A stretch of DNA of 64,000 nt from Eriocheir sinensis (GCF_024679095.1 NW_026111621.1:46001-110000); one strand, 5' to 3'. Counted from the first letter of the stretch, positions 24,108 to 35,600 are shown. Numbers and translations: made by a program. The notes: generated by a model not told the origin, from the letters alone.

Positions 24108-24270
24108 TTAATTCTCTATGTGACAGCCTTTAACAGCTCATACATGTAAGTACCACGCAACAGTCTGGCACATCGATCATCCACCACCGGGCTGCTCACC
24201 TCCAAAAAGGCTGAGCAGACTTTTACTGTACGTCTTAATAACCTCAGTATCAGGGGTGTGGAGTCGGAGT

Positions 24271-24485
24271 TAATTTTAAAGTTCCGACTCCGACTCCGGG
24301 AAATTTTAAAGTTGCGACTCCAACTCCGGGAAATTTTAAAGTTGCGACTCCAACTCCGGGAAATTTTAAAGTTGCGACTCCAACTCCGGGAAATTTTAAA
24401 GTTGCAACTCCAACTCTGGGAAATTTTAAAGTTGCAACTCCAACTCTGGGAAATTTTAAAGTTGCAACTCCGACTCCGGCAAATC
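24271..24485. repeat. 30-bp tandem array, ~7 copies
   Basis: Unit gggaaattttaaagttgcga followed by ctccaactcc. The array ends in a poly(T) run that begins a SINE-A tail. Confidence 0.95.
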
Positions 24486-24550
24486 TTTTTTTTTTTTTTT
24501 TTTTTTTTTTAGATGCTGCCTGTTGTGCCAGTAGACTCTCTTGAGGTCCT
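24486..24550 (-). mobile_element. SINE-A 3' end fragment
   Basis: A T run followed by gatgctgcctgttgtgccag matches the tail-proximal part of SINE-A (tgcctgttgcgccggtag at 6324). Truncated at about 24550. Confidence 0.6.
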
Positions 24551-24924
24551 TTTTCTTACATTTATTTACATCCAAATTACATGTACTCTATATAGACAAC
24601 ATCTAGATAATGTAAAAGAAAAAAACTTCACAACTACATTACACGATAAAGGATTACATTAAGGAGTATTGAGGTTATGTTAGGTTATGCATGTTTGTAT
24701 GTATAAACTCATCAGGGGTTCTCAACTTGGTGTAAATCGTCCCAAGTGTGCTAATTTGATCTTTTCTGTTGGGCAATATTTATTTATTTTCTATTTTCTT
24801 ATTTATTTATTTATTCATTTTTCGGCAACTGGGAGACAGAGGGTAACCAAGAAAAAAATCTCAGTAAAATCCTATCCATTGCATTAGGCTTCAATTCACT
24901 AGAGGCTCAATATGTTCTTGTCTG
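24551..24924. other. AT-rich unassigned sequence
   Basis: Nothing recognised. Confidence 0.4.
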
Positions 24925-25203
24925 TCCTTTTTTATTCCCGCTATTTACCTCGGCCTAATATACCACATACAAGTTTATTAACAAGTTTTCAAAGTGTGGA
25001 CGCTAAAATGTAATTGTGGAAGCCTGAGCAGCGAGGGGAGATGACTGAAGGGAGGTGTGTTCTATAATGTGCTTTTTTATTCCAGCTATTTACTTCTGCC
25101 AAATGTACCACATACAAGTTTATTAACTAGTTTTTAAAGTGTGGGCGCTAAAATGTAATAGTGGAAGCCTGAGCAGCGAGGGGAGATGACTGAAGGGAGG
25201 CAT
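24925..25203. repeat. Tandem duplication, ~146-bp unit, two copies
   Basis: The block ending agcgaggggagatgactgaa at 25031-25050 recurs at 25177-25196, preceded in both copies by tttattcc(c/a)gctatttac and taccacatacaagtttatta. Confidence 0.9.
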
Positions 25204-25258
25204 GGAAAATGGGGTCATGGGTAAACAATGGTTGGGACCCCCTGCTCCATATATTGCT

Positions 25259-25391
25259 CTATTCTCCTCTCGAATTTGACCTTGCTTTTGGCCACTTCTT
25301 CTGATTCTTTTATGGGAGCAGCGCTTAGCGGGCTTTTTTTTTTATTATTGTTTTTGTTCTGTGCCTCCTTTGTTGTAAAAAAAAAAAAATA
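25259..25391 (+). mobile_element. LINE-A-type 3' tail inside the Fat-like gene intron
   Basis: Plus-strand copy of the LINE-A 3' end: ctcctctcgaatttgacctt, tatgggagcagcgcttagcg, a T-rich stretch, gcctcctttgttgtaaaa and an A tail. It is antisense to the host gene and ends about 18 bp inside the intron from the splice donor at 25409. Confidence 0.75.
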
Positions 25392-25409
25392 CAGAGCTAT
25401 TTGACTCAC

Positions 25410-25701
25410 CCTTGATGGGCATGAAGTAGGAGTCGTTGAGGTTGTTGTGGTGGTCCCAGGGCTTGTGGAGAGAGTCGGAGTCACTGTTGGAGGGCGGCGG
25501 CGGTGAGAGGTTGGGTTGCATGACCACGGGCTTGTTAAGGCTGTGGAGGAACTCGTGGGAGCAGCGTGAGAGTGTCTCCAGCTCAAGACTCTCGTGGCCC
25601 GCGGCAGACAGGTCCGCCAGGTGCTTGAGGGTGTTGAGAATGGCGGAGTCGTTGCCGCTGGGGGTGTAGGAGGCTGGGCGGGGGGGCAGCGGCGGCCCCT
25701 G
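25410..25701 (-). CDS. kug: Fat-like cadherin, cytoplasmic-tail exon
   Basis: The acceptor gccttggtgccacacag ends at 25702 (minus strand) and the donor aagg/gtgagt begins at 25409. The frame starts in phase 0 with QGPPLPPRPASYTPSGNDSA, exactly the phase left by the previous exon at 25906. It continues through LSRCSHEFLHSLNKPVV and NDSYFMPIKG. The composition (Pro- and Ser-rich, no domains) fits a Fat-type intracellular domain. No stop codon is reached, so at least one more 3' exon is expected to the left; I could not find it. A LINE tail lies 18 bp beyond the donor. Confidence 0.75.
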
Positions 25702-25905
25702 CTGTGTGGCACCAAGGCAACAAAAAGAAAACAACTCAAAAGTCTGTAAGAAACAAAACATCTAAGACGCTGACGCCCTAACACACAGAGGCTCAACAAC
25801 ATCCACAAAATGAAATATGGACAGAAAACATTCAAATTGCAGCCTGTAACTTGATGCCAAAGAAGTGAGTCTGGTAAAACTAACATGTGGGAGTATCTGT
25901 CTTAC

Positions 25906-28253
25906 CTGGTCTGCCTCCACGTTGCAAATTTTGGAGTTTCTTTTGGGTGCGTCATTCGCCTTGAGGTCGTTCTTCACGTGGTGGTCCGTGAGCTTGATGC
26001 GGTTGTCCTGCTGGTGATGCTTGTGCCTCCACCACCGCCGCTGCCAGGCCCCCAGCAGCAGCACGGCCATCACACACCCCAGGAACACGGCCAGGATGCA
26101 CAGCAGCTCCTCCAGGGTGATGCTCAGGGAGGAGGACGGCTCTTCAGCCTTCCTAACGGCCTCTGTGCAGCATTCACCGGTAACATTGGAGGAACATATG
26201 CACTTGAACCCACCAAAGAAGTTGAGGCAGGTTCCCCCGTTCTGGCAAGGGTTGCGGGTACACTCATCAAAGTCCAGCTGGCACATTGCACCGGTAAAGT
26301 GTTGGCACTTGCATATAGGCCCATCAGCACCCTCCTCACAGCGACCGCCATTCTGACATGGGTTTGTGTTGCAGAAAATGCCATATTCACAACGTTTTCT
26401 ACTCAGTTTTGAAGGACATTGACACTTGTAGGTGTGGCCAACAACAATACATTTGCCTCCATTAAGACAGGGTGAGGAGGAGCAGGGAGCCGTGTCCACC
26501 TGGCACTGTGCTCCGGTAAAGCGTGGTGGGCAATTGCACTTATAAGAACCTTCATTTTCTATGCATAACCCAGCGTTCTGGCAAGGATAAGAGCCACACA
26601 CGTCGGGCAGGGGCAGCACGCCTGGACACTGGAGCTCCACGTTGGCCAGGCGCGTGAGCACCGTGCCCCCGGAGGCCGTCCCTGTTATTGCCACGGGAAG
26701 CTCGGTGCCGTCAATAATGATCTGATCGAGGCAACCCACAAATCCCAGGCTGCTTGGGGAACAGGAAGACATGCCTGACTCTGGTTCACTGCTGAGGGTA
26801 GCACCGAGATACACGAAGTTTGAATCCATGTTCAGAATGTCATTAGCACCCGGTGCCGCTCCTGAACTCACCTCGCCGTCCACGCTCAGTGTTGATATGG
26901 TGCCGTCTCTGGTCAGGTTGATGAAGTGCCACTTGTCATTGTCGACCCTCACCGTGGACACCCTGACCAGCCCCTCCCCGCTGCCACAGTCCCAGCGGTA
27001 CTGCACGTGTCCGCCGGCCACCTCCAGCACGCTGTAGTCCACGTCCCCGGCAGCAAAGACCAGCGTTCCCACCGGGTGTCTGGTGCGTATGAAGGCACTC
27101 ATTATCAGTGAGCTGCTCTCACTTTGCTGAGCTATGCTGTACTGGGCATAGCTCTTTCCCCTGAAGGAGAGAGGCCTCAGTGGGTAGTGGCACGCAGGGC
27201 TGCGGCATTTTGTCAGGTCCACTCGGCACGAAGGTCCTGCTCTGCCAGCAGGGCACTGACACGTGTAGCCTCGGCTGCTGGTGTTGGTGGGTGCACACTC
27301 CTCATACTCAGCACAGGGTCGGTGCCCACAGGCATTGACTAAATTAGTGCAGTTGTGGCCTCCATACCCTTGGTCACACACACAGCCAACTTTCTGGGTA
27401 AATCTCGGAGCAACCAGACTAGACAGCTGTGTGTTGAAGGGCATGGCCACATCATCGTTGATTTCCACCACATCCACACAGTCCCCGTGGCCATGATGTC
27501 CATGATGTCCACGAAGGACAAGCCAAACTTCTCTTTTATGTCAACTTGCTTTTCTTTTAGCTTCAGCAGCAGATGTTCTCTTGTCATGTAGATTTCAAAG
27601 AGTCTCACATCTATCAGAACATCAAAACTCCTCTGTATGTCTCTTTTGGATCGCTGTGGAATGTAATCTGTTTTATCTAAAGAGTGTGAGTGTACGAGGG
27701 CTGGCTGCAGGCTGACCATGACCACATAATGCTCCTGAACTGACAGCTCTATGGCAATAGCTTTGAGGAAATATTTCTGATACCTGGAGAGAAATTCATC
27801 GGAGGACAGAGGACCCAGGTGAATGATGACGGCATTTTCAACCATTTCCTCAGTGACCACGGAGACCTCGATGGGAGCCTGCACGGTGCAGTGATACCTC
27901 CCGTCCGACACACTGACGTTGACGCTGTAGTTACCGGCATCAAGAGGCGTCAGTGCCACCAGAGTGCCGTCCTCACTGTCAATGTCAAAGTACTTGATGG
28001 AGCTGACTTCCTCTGGGTAGGGCGCCACAGAGTACTGCAGGGTGTCGTAAGGGTCCTGGTCCAGTGCAGTGACCCGCCCAATGATGCCTCCGGGAAAGGC
28101 ACTCCGGAAACTGATGACCACGGTTTTAAGCGGGAAGAGTGTTGGCGGGAAGCGGGACTCCTCCACCACGCTGACGGTAACTTGGGTGTTAGCGTGGAGT
28201 GGTGGTGAGCCTCTGTCCCACACTCGCACCTGCACCACGTACTGATCCTGGAC
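25906..28253 (-). CDS. kug: Fat-like cadherin, main 3' exon (cadherin, EGF, LamG, EGF x4, TM)
   Basis: This is the C-terminal part of a giant adhesion protein of planar polarity and epithelial organisation. The acceptor ttcctcttctacaccag ends at 28254 and the donor ccag/gtaaga begins at 25905. In order from 28253: the end of one cadherin repeat (VRVWDRGSPPL), a last cadherin repeat (about 28160-27860) and a juxtamembrane segment (about 27840-27530, LSRYQKYFLKAI). An EGF-like unit ends CQCPAGRAGPSC (about 27230), then a laminin-G domain (about 27190-26660). Four EGF-like units follow (CGSYPCQNAGLC, CSSSPCLNGGKC, CNTNPCQNGGRC, CTRNPCQNGGTC, 26610-26160). A membrane segment LLCILAVFLGCVMAVLLLGA (about 26107-26048) precedes a basic cytoplasmic start. 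One LamG with EGF 1+4 matches FAT1-3/kugelei rather than Fat/FAT4. A 1-nt frame change is needed near 27490-27510, at a repeated gacatcatg; the remainder is open. Confidence 0.88.
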
Positions 28254-28405
28254 CTGGTGTAGAAGAGGAAACAGGGACTGAAGAATGGTACTCATGTATT
28301 ACTCTCACTATCTGTGGAGCTTAATTAAAAATGCATACTTCCTTGAGCATTCAGACCACCTGATGGTTTTACTGGATTAAATGTGTTCAAAATATTGAGT
28401 GTTAC
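28254..28405 (-). other. Short intron of the Fat-like gene
   Basis: A 152-bp intron with GT-AG ends; nothing else recognised. Confidence 0.75.
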
Positions 28406-28565
28406 CTTGTGGTTCAGTTTATTGGTGGCCAGCCTCAGCCAGGGTGAAGGCACGACTCTCAACAGGCTGGTTGATCACCTCCCAAGTGAAGGGAGCGCCG
28501 CTGGGGTCAGCGTCGGCCTCGGTGGCCATGAGGCGGATCACTGAGTAGCCCACAGGTCGGTTCTC
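28406..28565 (-). CDS. kug: Fat-like cadherin, cadherin-repeat exon
   Basis: The acceptor ttctttattag ends at 28566 and the donor cacaag/gtaaca begins at 28405. It opens with ENRPVGYSVIRLMATEADAD, the start of a cadherin repeat. It then needs a 1-nt frame change near gctgaggctggcc (about 28435-28445) to read LATNKLNHK and join the next exon in phase 0. The 160-nt length is not a multiple of three although both neighbours are phase 0, which independently indicates an indel. Confidence 0.8.
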
Positions 28566-28848
28566 CTAATAAAGAAGAACCACTTGAGACGCACCACTTC
28601 AATGTTCACTGGATATGGATACGGATATGCATGTATATATGTAGTTGCATACAGTTGAAAATGAAAGATGATTGGAAAATCCCTAGAAATACAATTCTTT
28701 CGATAGATGCAGTGAACAGTGGATCAGCCTGGACAAAGAGGTTGTTCAGTCTAAACTTTTAATCAAATTTAAAGCTAAATCTGACCTACTGAGACTCAGA
28801 AATGGGACTCCACTAGTGTAGCTCATTGCCTGTGTATCACAACTAGGT

Positions 28849-28851
<3 letters not shown>

Positions 28852-28914
<63 letters not shown>
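28852..28914. repeat. (AC)n microsatellite
   Basis: About 63 bp of AC directly upstream of the LINE-C copy. Confidence 0.98.
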
Positions 28915-28917
<3 letters not shown>

Positions 28918-29365
28918 TGGCAGAAAACTGGGCTGGTGAGAGACGTTGTTGAAAAGAAGAGTGTAGTTGTCTTTGGGCTGAAGGAGAAGGTCCTGCCAAT
29001 ACGACATGAGAGAGAGAGAGAGAGGAATGAAAAGCAGGCAGCTGTTGAGCTGGTGAGGGAGGTGCAGCATGAAGGCACAGTCTGAAAGACAAGGTAGAGG
29101 AAGTACTCCTGAGGATTGGCAAATATGTAAAAGGAGGACATCGACCTTTTAAGGTAAGGTTCAGATTGCAGGTGGCTGCAGAGGAAGTGCTTGCAGGAAC
29201 TTGGGAACTCTAAAAGAGAGGATTACAAAGATGTATGGATCAGGAAGGACCTAAACAAGGAAGAAAGGGCAAAAGTCAACGAACTGTGGGAAGAAGCCAA
29301 GCAAAAAAATGAGAGCAGGACAGAGGCGTAGAAAAAAAAGTTTTGGTGGAGAGTCACAGATTTAA

Positions 29366-29606
29366 CCCGTCCGCTGCAATTGGCACAGATTTCGCCTTCA
29401 CTGGTAGCTTGGTAACATATGCTCCCAGGTCTTTCTGTGCCTCAGTGGTGGGTAATGGAGTGTTTCCCATGTGGTATTGGTATGCTGGATTTCCCCTCCC
29501 AAGATGCATGACCTCACATTTTTCTTCACTAAATTGGAGTAGCCACTTTTTGTTCCACTCCTGAGGCTTGGTGATGTCTTCTGGTAGGAAATCCGCATCC
29601 AAGGGG
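29366..29606. mobile_element. TTAA-flanked element with one RT-fragment unit (copy 2)
   Basis: TTAA at 29362-29365 and 29607-29610; ends cccgtccgctgcaattggca and ggaaatccgcatccaagggg. It has the same ends and orientation as 23473-24107 but a single RT-derived unit (YHMGNTPLPTTEAQKDLGAY on the minus strand). Removing the element plus one TTAA leaves the LINE-C ORF1 reading continuously across the site (VTD before, LRLRTWYRRPAEREE after). Confidence 0.75.
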
Positions 29607-30686
29607 TTAAGATTGAGGACGTGGTACAGACGGCCAGCAGAGAGGGAGGAAATGAACCAAAGGTGGCATCCACAATGATTCATTGTGAATGGGTTAACAA
29701 TGGCACTGGCAGAAGTAAATGACTACCGGAGGGAGAACGAACCGGACATAATGGGAATAGTTGAAACAAAGTTGGGCGATGCTGTCGTGTCCCTAGACAT
29801 TGGTGGAGGAAAGTACAATGTGTGGAGAAAAGACAGACGGGAAATGCAGGGAGGGGGAGTGATGATGTTGGTTAAGAAGGACCTGGGAGTTGACAGCGTA
29901 AACTATGGCAAGGGATATGCTGAAATGACGAAAGTTGGAGTACACCGGGAAGGAAGCAGAAACAGAGACTTTGGTGTGGTGTGTGTTCCACCAAAAACGA
30001 GATCTTGGGGTAATGAAAAATATGAGAGAATGATGAAAGACACAAGTGAGGGTATGGAGGAAATGATGAGTGGAAGTGACAACCTAACCTTGATGGGGGA
30101 CTTCAACTGCAAAGAGGTGTGTTGGGAGGAGTGGACGTCAGAGGGCGGTTAGGGTCATGGGGATACATACGCTGCTGAGGATGGCAATAAACAAAACTCT
30201 TACACAATGAATCAAGGAGAACACAAAGTTTCAGGAGAGTGATGAACCCTCAAGGATTTACAAAGGAGTCTGAAATAGTAGATAAAGTGTCGTACAAAAC
30301 ACCTCTTGGACGAAGTGATCACATGGTACTTAAGTTTATGATGAATGAAAGAAGAGAAGTGAGGAGAGGAGAAGACCACAAAACTGGGAGATACAATTAC
30401 AGCAAGGTGAACTTTGCACAGTTGAGAAAGCACTTGAAGAAGCGGACTGGAGTAAGTTCTATGGAGCGGAAACAGTGGATATGAAGCGGCTGACCTAACT
30501 CGAGACTTGCAATAAGGGAGTAAGGCAATACTTGTCAAAAATGGGGAAGAGGGAAGTTAGACATAAAATTTGGTTCAGTAGAAGATGTGAAAGTGAAAGT
30601 GAAGCAAAGAGAGAAAGAGATGTAGCATGGAACAGGTGGAGAAAAGGAAAAGACAGAACCTTTGACAGAAGTACAAACAAGTATGG

Positions 30687-31226
30687 AGTATGCATCTCAC
30701 GTGTAGGGGTGCTCCACTCACACAGCTCTCCTGGACAGAGTAAAGTCTAAGGCTCTTCGTCTCATCAGCTCTCCTCCTCTTACTGACAGCCTTCTACCTC
30801 ATAAATTCCGCAGCCGTGTTGCTTCTCTTTCTATCTTCTATCGCTATTTTCATACTGACTGCTCTTCTGAACTTGCTAACTGCATGCCTTCCCCCCTCCG
30901 GCGGCCCTGCTGCACACGACTTTCTACTCATGCTCATCCTTATACTATCCAAACCCCTTATGCAAGAGTTAACCAGCATCTCCATTCTTTCATCCCCTTC
31001 ACTGGTAAACTCTGGAACAGCCTTCCTTCGTCTGTATTTCCTCCTGCCTATGAGTTGACCTCTTTCAAGAAGAGCGTATCAAGACACCTCTCCACCCGAA
31101 ATTGACCTCTCTTTTGGCTACTCTTTACTTTTTTGTTCTGTGGGAGCGGCGAGTAGCAGGCTTTTTTTTGTACTCTTTTTGTTGCCCTTGAGCCGTATCC
31201 TTTGATGTAAAAAAAGAAAAAAAAAG
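30687..31226 (+). mobile_element. LINE-A 3' fragment nested in LINE-C
   Basis: Plus-strand copy of the LINE-A C-terminal region (YASHV-like start, then SSPPLTDSLLPHKF, NQHLHSFIP, SRHLSTRN), followed by the 3' UTR and an A-rich end near 31210-31226. 5'-truncated. Confidence 0.88.
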
Positions 31227-31415
31227 TGAAATGAATGAAGAGAGGAACAGAGAAACTACTTGAGAAATGTAGGCTACTTGAAAATTTTAAAGCACAGCTG
31301 AAATTATTTTATAGATATGTCAATAGCAAGCTGAATAACAAAGAAGAACTAAATGAACTTAAGGTGGATGGTGAAAAGTACGAGGATGCTGCAGCAATGG
31401 TGGAAGTTATGATTT

Positions 31416-31619
31416 TTAAGTTTTTATCTTATTTATTTATCTTTTTTTACGTTTTCACCTATGGCGCCGGTAGGCTTTCTTGGTGGGGCCTGATGGTCGG
31501 CCCCATCCCATTGTGGCGCAGGCAAGTGTTTATAGTGGTGCCATCTCGCATTGGTTCATGCTGCCCCCCTGAGCTCACCGTTGATCCTAGAATCTAGAGT
31601 CTGGGTGAATGTTTTTTTT
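31416..31619 (-). mobile_element. SINE-A 3' fragment nested in LINE-C
   Basis: T-rich end, then gcgccggtaggctttcttgg, ggggcctgatggtcggcccc and agtgtttatagtggtgccat, as in the copy at 6300-6674. The tRNA-like head is missing. LINE-C coding resumes right after it at caggcagtgtttac. Confidence 0.82.
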
Positions 31620-32112
31620 TTCAGGCAGTGTTTACAAGGGAGAGTGACTTTAATGGACACGATGGAAGAGAAGAAAGTATGGAGTACCTGGAAGGAAGTC
31701 AAGTTTCAGTACAAGAGGTAGAAGGATTAATGGAAGGTCTGGACGTAAGGAAGGGACTAGGACCGGATGGTGTGTCAGGCTCGGTCTTAAAGGAGTGCAG
31801 TAAGGAATTAGCTGATAAGATCCAATGTGTCATAGTCAGCTCTCTAGCAGAAGGTAAGCTGCCCAGCAGACTGGAAATGAGCAGACATTATTCCAATTCG
31901 TAAAGGAGGATGCCGGGAAGACTCTGGGAACTACAGGCCGGTCTCTTTGACAAGTGTGGTAGTGAAGATCTGTGAAAGGTTGATTAAAGATAAATGGATG
32001 AATTATCTGGAGAGAGAACAGATTGACGGACAAACAGTATGGCTTTAGAGAAGGAAGATCTTGTACAATGAACTTGATGTGCTACGTAGCCGCCACTACC
32101 CTCTCGCCTCAC

Positions 32113-32256
32113 CTGCACGACCACGGTATAGTTGTCTTGCGTGAACTTGGGTGTATTGTCGTTGACGTTGCCCACCTGGATCACGACCTGAGCCATGGCA
32201 GTGTTGCTGGGTGTGCCCAAGTCCCTGGCACCCAGCGTCAACTGGTACTTTGCGAC
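32113..32256 (-). CDS. kug: Fat-like cadherin, cadherin-repeat exon (5'-most in window)
   Basis: 144 nt, 48 codons, phase 0 on both sides. Acceptor cacctcctcag ends at 32257; donor gtgcag/gtgagg begins at 32112. It encodes the end of a cadherin repeat and the inter-repeat calcium site: VAKYQLTLGARDLGTPSN, then VNDNTPKFTQDNYTVVVQ with the canonical DxNDN-like NVNDNTP. The next exon in the gene (28565-28406) starts ENRPVG, completing the usual repeat boundary. More than twenty cadherin repeats would be expected upstream in a full Fat-like protein; none was recognised to the right in this window. Confidence 0.85.
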
Positions 32257-32263
32257 CTGAGGA

Positions 32264-32520
32264 GGTGACGAAAAAGAAGAAGAGGAGGAGAAGGAGGAGG
32301 AGGAGGAATAAGATGAAGAAATGAAAAGAAGAAAGAAGGGAGAAGGAAAGAGAAAAGGAAAGAAGAAAAGGAAAATAAAAAGGGAAAAAGAATAAGGGGA
32401 GAAGAAGGGAAATAAAAGACAAAGAAGAAAGAAAGAGGAAGAATGATGAAGCAAGAAGAAACAAAAATAATAATGACAAGAAGGGAAAGAAGAAGAAAAA
32501 GAAGAAGAAGAAGAAAAAAG
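32264..32520. repeat. Polypurine tract (GAA/GGA-rich) in the intron
   Basis: About 255 bp of nearly pure A/G on the plus strand, so the sense strand of the Fat-like gene carries a very long polypyrimidine run just upstream of the acceptor at 32257. Confidence 0.88.
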
Positions 32521-32699
32521 TTCAAAATCCAATTAAATTTTGTATGATAATTTAGGAACTGTCTCGACATGCTTGATGTAAATTTCCAACAACACATAGG
32601 ATTTGATATCACAATTATTTTCTTACTGGGAATATATGTAACCCAAGGCCAGTAAAAACGAAAGGCAAAACGGGAGCTGCCATTAAGCTGCTAAGGGCA

Positions 32700-35600
32700 T
32701 AACATCAACGCCACCGTCTGCTGCTTTCTTTCGAACGCCACCCCCGCCACCGCCTCCTCCTTTCCCTTACACGATCCTCCGCCACCGCATCTTCCTTTCC
32801 AGCGCACGCCACCCCCGTCGCTGCCTCCTCCTTCCCTATCAAGGTCATACGCCACCGCCTCTTCTTTTCCCTCGCACGCCATCCCCGCCACCGCCTCTTC
32901 CTTTCCCTCCCACGCCACCCCCGCCGCTGCCTCCTCCTTTCCCTCGCACGATCCTCCGCCACCGCCCCCTCCTTTCCCTCGCACGCCACCCCCGCCGCTG
33001 CCTCCTTCTTTCCCTCGCACGCCACCACCACCACCGCCAGTTCCTTTCACTCGCACGCCACCTCCGCCGCTGCCTCCTCCTTTCCCTCGCACGCCACCCA
33101 CGCAGCCGCCTCCTAATGTCCCTCGCACGCCACCCCCGCCACCGCCTCCTCCTGTCTCTCGCACGCCACCCCCGCCAACGCCTCCTCCTGTCCCTCGCAC
33201 GCCAACCCCGCCACCGACTCCTCCTGCCCCTCGCACGCCACCCCCGCCACCGCCTCCTCCCGTCCCTCGCACGAAAACCCCGCCACCGACTCCTCCTTTC
33301 CCTCGCAAGCCACCATCGCTACCGCCTCCTCCTGTCCCTCGTACGCCACCCACGCCACCGCCTCCTCCTGTCCCCCGCACTCCATCCCCGCCGCCGCCTT
33401 CTGCTGTCTACTGCAGGCCAACCTCGCCACCGCCTCCTCCTGTCCCTCGAACGCAAACATCGCCACCGCCTCCTGCTGTCCCTCGAACGTCAACCTCACC
33501 ACCGCCTCCTCCTGTCCCTCGAACGCCAGACTCGCCACCGCCTCCTCCTATCTATCAAACGCCGTCCCCGCCACAGCCCCCTACTGTCCCTCGCACTCCA
33601 CCCCCGCCACCGCTTCCTCCTGTCCCTCTAACGCAAACCCCGCCACCACCTCCTACTTTCCCTCGAACGTCAACCCCACTACAGCCTCATACTGTCCCTC
33701 GCACGCCACCCCGCCACCGCTTCCTCCTATCCCTCCCACGCTACCCACGCCACCGCCTCCTACTGTCCCTCGAGCGCCAGCCCCGCCACCGCCTCCTCCT
33801 GCCCCTCGCACGCCAACCCGGCCACCGCCTCCTCCTGTCCCTCGCACGTCAACCCGACCACCGCCTCCTCCTATTCCTCCCACGCCACTCTCGCCACCGC
33901 TTCCTCCTGTACCTCCCACGCCACCCCCGCCAATGCCTCTTCCTGTCCCTCGCACGCCAATCCGGCCACCGCCTCTTCCTGTCCCTCCCACGCCACCCCC
34001 CCACCGCCTCCTACTGTCCCTCGCACTGCACCCCCGCCACCGCTCCCTCCTGTCCCTAGCACGCAACCCCTGCCACCGCCTCTTCCTGTCGCTCCCACGC
34101 TAGCCCCGCCTCCGCCTCCTATTGTTCCTCGCACGCCACCCCCGCCACCGCCTCTTCCTGTCCCTCGCACGCCACCCCCGCCACCGACTCCTTCTCTCCC
34201 TTGCACGAAACCCCCAACACCGCTTCCTACTGTCCCTCGCACGCCACCCACGCCACCGCCTCTTCCTTTCCCTCGCACGCCACCCCCCCCACAGTCTCCT
34301 CCTGCCTCTCGCACGCCACTCCCGACAACGCCTCCTCCTGTCCCTCGCACACCACAAACGCCAACGACTCCTCCTGTCTCTCGCAAGCCATCCCCGCAAC
34401 CACATCCTCCTGTCCCTCGTACGCCACCCCTGCCACCGACTCTTCCTGACTCTCGCACTCCACCCCCGCCACCGCCTCCTCCTGTCTTTCGAACGCGACA
34501 CACGCGGCCGCCTCCTTCTCTCCCTCGCACGCTAACCCCGCCATCGCCTCATATGGTTCCTCGCACGCCACCCCCGCCACCGCCTCCTCCTGTCCCTCGC
34601 AAGCCAACCCCGCCACCGCCTCCTCCTGTCCCTCGCACGCCAACCCCGCCACCGCTTCCTATTTTCCTTCGCAGCGACAATCGCCGCCGCCACCTCCTGT
34701 CTCTCGAACGCCGACCGCGCCACCGCCTCCTTCAGTCATTCGTACGCCACCCCCGCCACCGCCTCCTCCTGTCCCTCGCCCGCCGCACCGGCCACCGCCT
34801 CCTCCTGTCCTTCGTACGCCATCCCCGTCACCGCTTCTTCCTGTTTCTCGGACGGCAAACCCGCCACCGCCTCCTCAAGTACATTCCATGCCACCTTCGC
34901 CGCCGCCTCCTCCTTTCCCTAGAACGACACCGCCGCCGCCGCCTCATCGTTTCACTCCCACGACACCCCCGTCGCCGCCCCCTCCTTTCCCTCGCACGAC
35001 ACCCCCGCCGCCGCCTCCTCGTTTCCCTCGCACGACACCCCCGCCACCGCCTCCTCCTTTCCCTCGCACGACACCCCCGCCGCCGCCTCCTCGTTTCCCT
35101 CGCACGACACCCCCGCCGCCGCCTCCTCGTTTCCCTCGCACGCCACCCATGCCACAGCATCCTCCTTTCCCTCGCACGCCGCCGCCTCCTCGTGTCCCTC
35201 GCACGACACCCCCGCCGCCTCCTAGTTTCTCTCGCACGACTCACCCGCCTCCGCCTCCTCCTTTCCCTCGCACGACACCCCCGCCGCCGCCTCCTCGTTT
35301 CCCTCGCACGACACCCCCGCCGCCGCCTCCTCGTTTCCCTCGCACGACACCCCCGCCACCGCCTCCTCCTTTCCCTCGCACGACACCCCCGCCGCCGCCT
35401 CCTCGTTTCCCTCGCACGACACTCCCGCCGCCGCCTCCTCCTTTCCCTCGCACGACACTCCCGCCGCCGCCTCCTCGTTTCCCTCGCACGACACCCCCGC
35501 CGCCTCCTCCTTTCCCTCGCACGACACCCCCGCCACCGCCTCCTCCTTTCCCTCGCACGACACCCCCGCCGCCGCCTCCTCGTTTCCCTCGCACGACACC

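Larger units (their letters stand above)
28921..32086 (+). mobile_element. LINE-C retrotransposon in a Fat-like gene intron, with three insertions
   Basis: It is oriented opposite to the host gene. The ORF1 remnant (28921-29361 and 29611-29680) shows VVVFGLKEKVLPIRHE and DLNKEERAKVNELWEEAKQK. An AP-type endonuclease begins at 29685: GIVETKLGD, then LTLMGDFNCKEVCWEEW near 30090-30130, and LGRSDHMVLKF near 30307-30340. The linker region resumes at 31227 (NFKAQLKLFYRYVNSKLNN), then AVFTRES, GLGPDGVSGSVLKECSKELA and a YRPVSLTS block near 31935. Sequence stops at about 32086 within the RT (QYGFREGRSCTMNLM), before motifs A-C, so the 3' end is missing. Interruptions: TTAA element 29366-29606, LINE-A 30687-31226, SINE-A 31416-31619. 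Confidence 0.8.
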
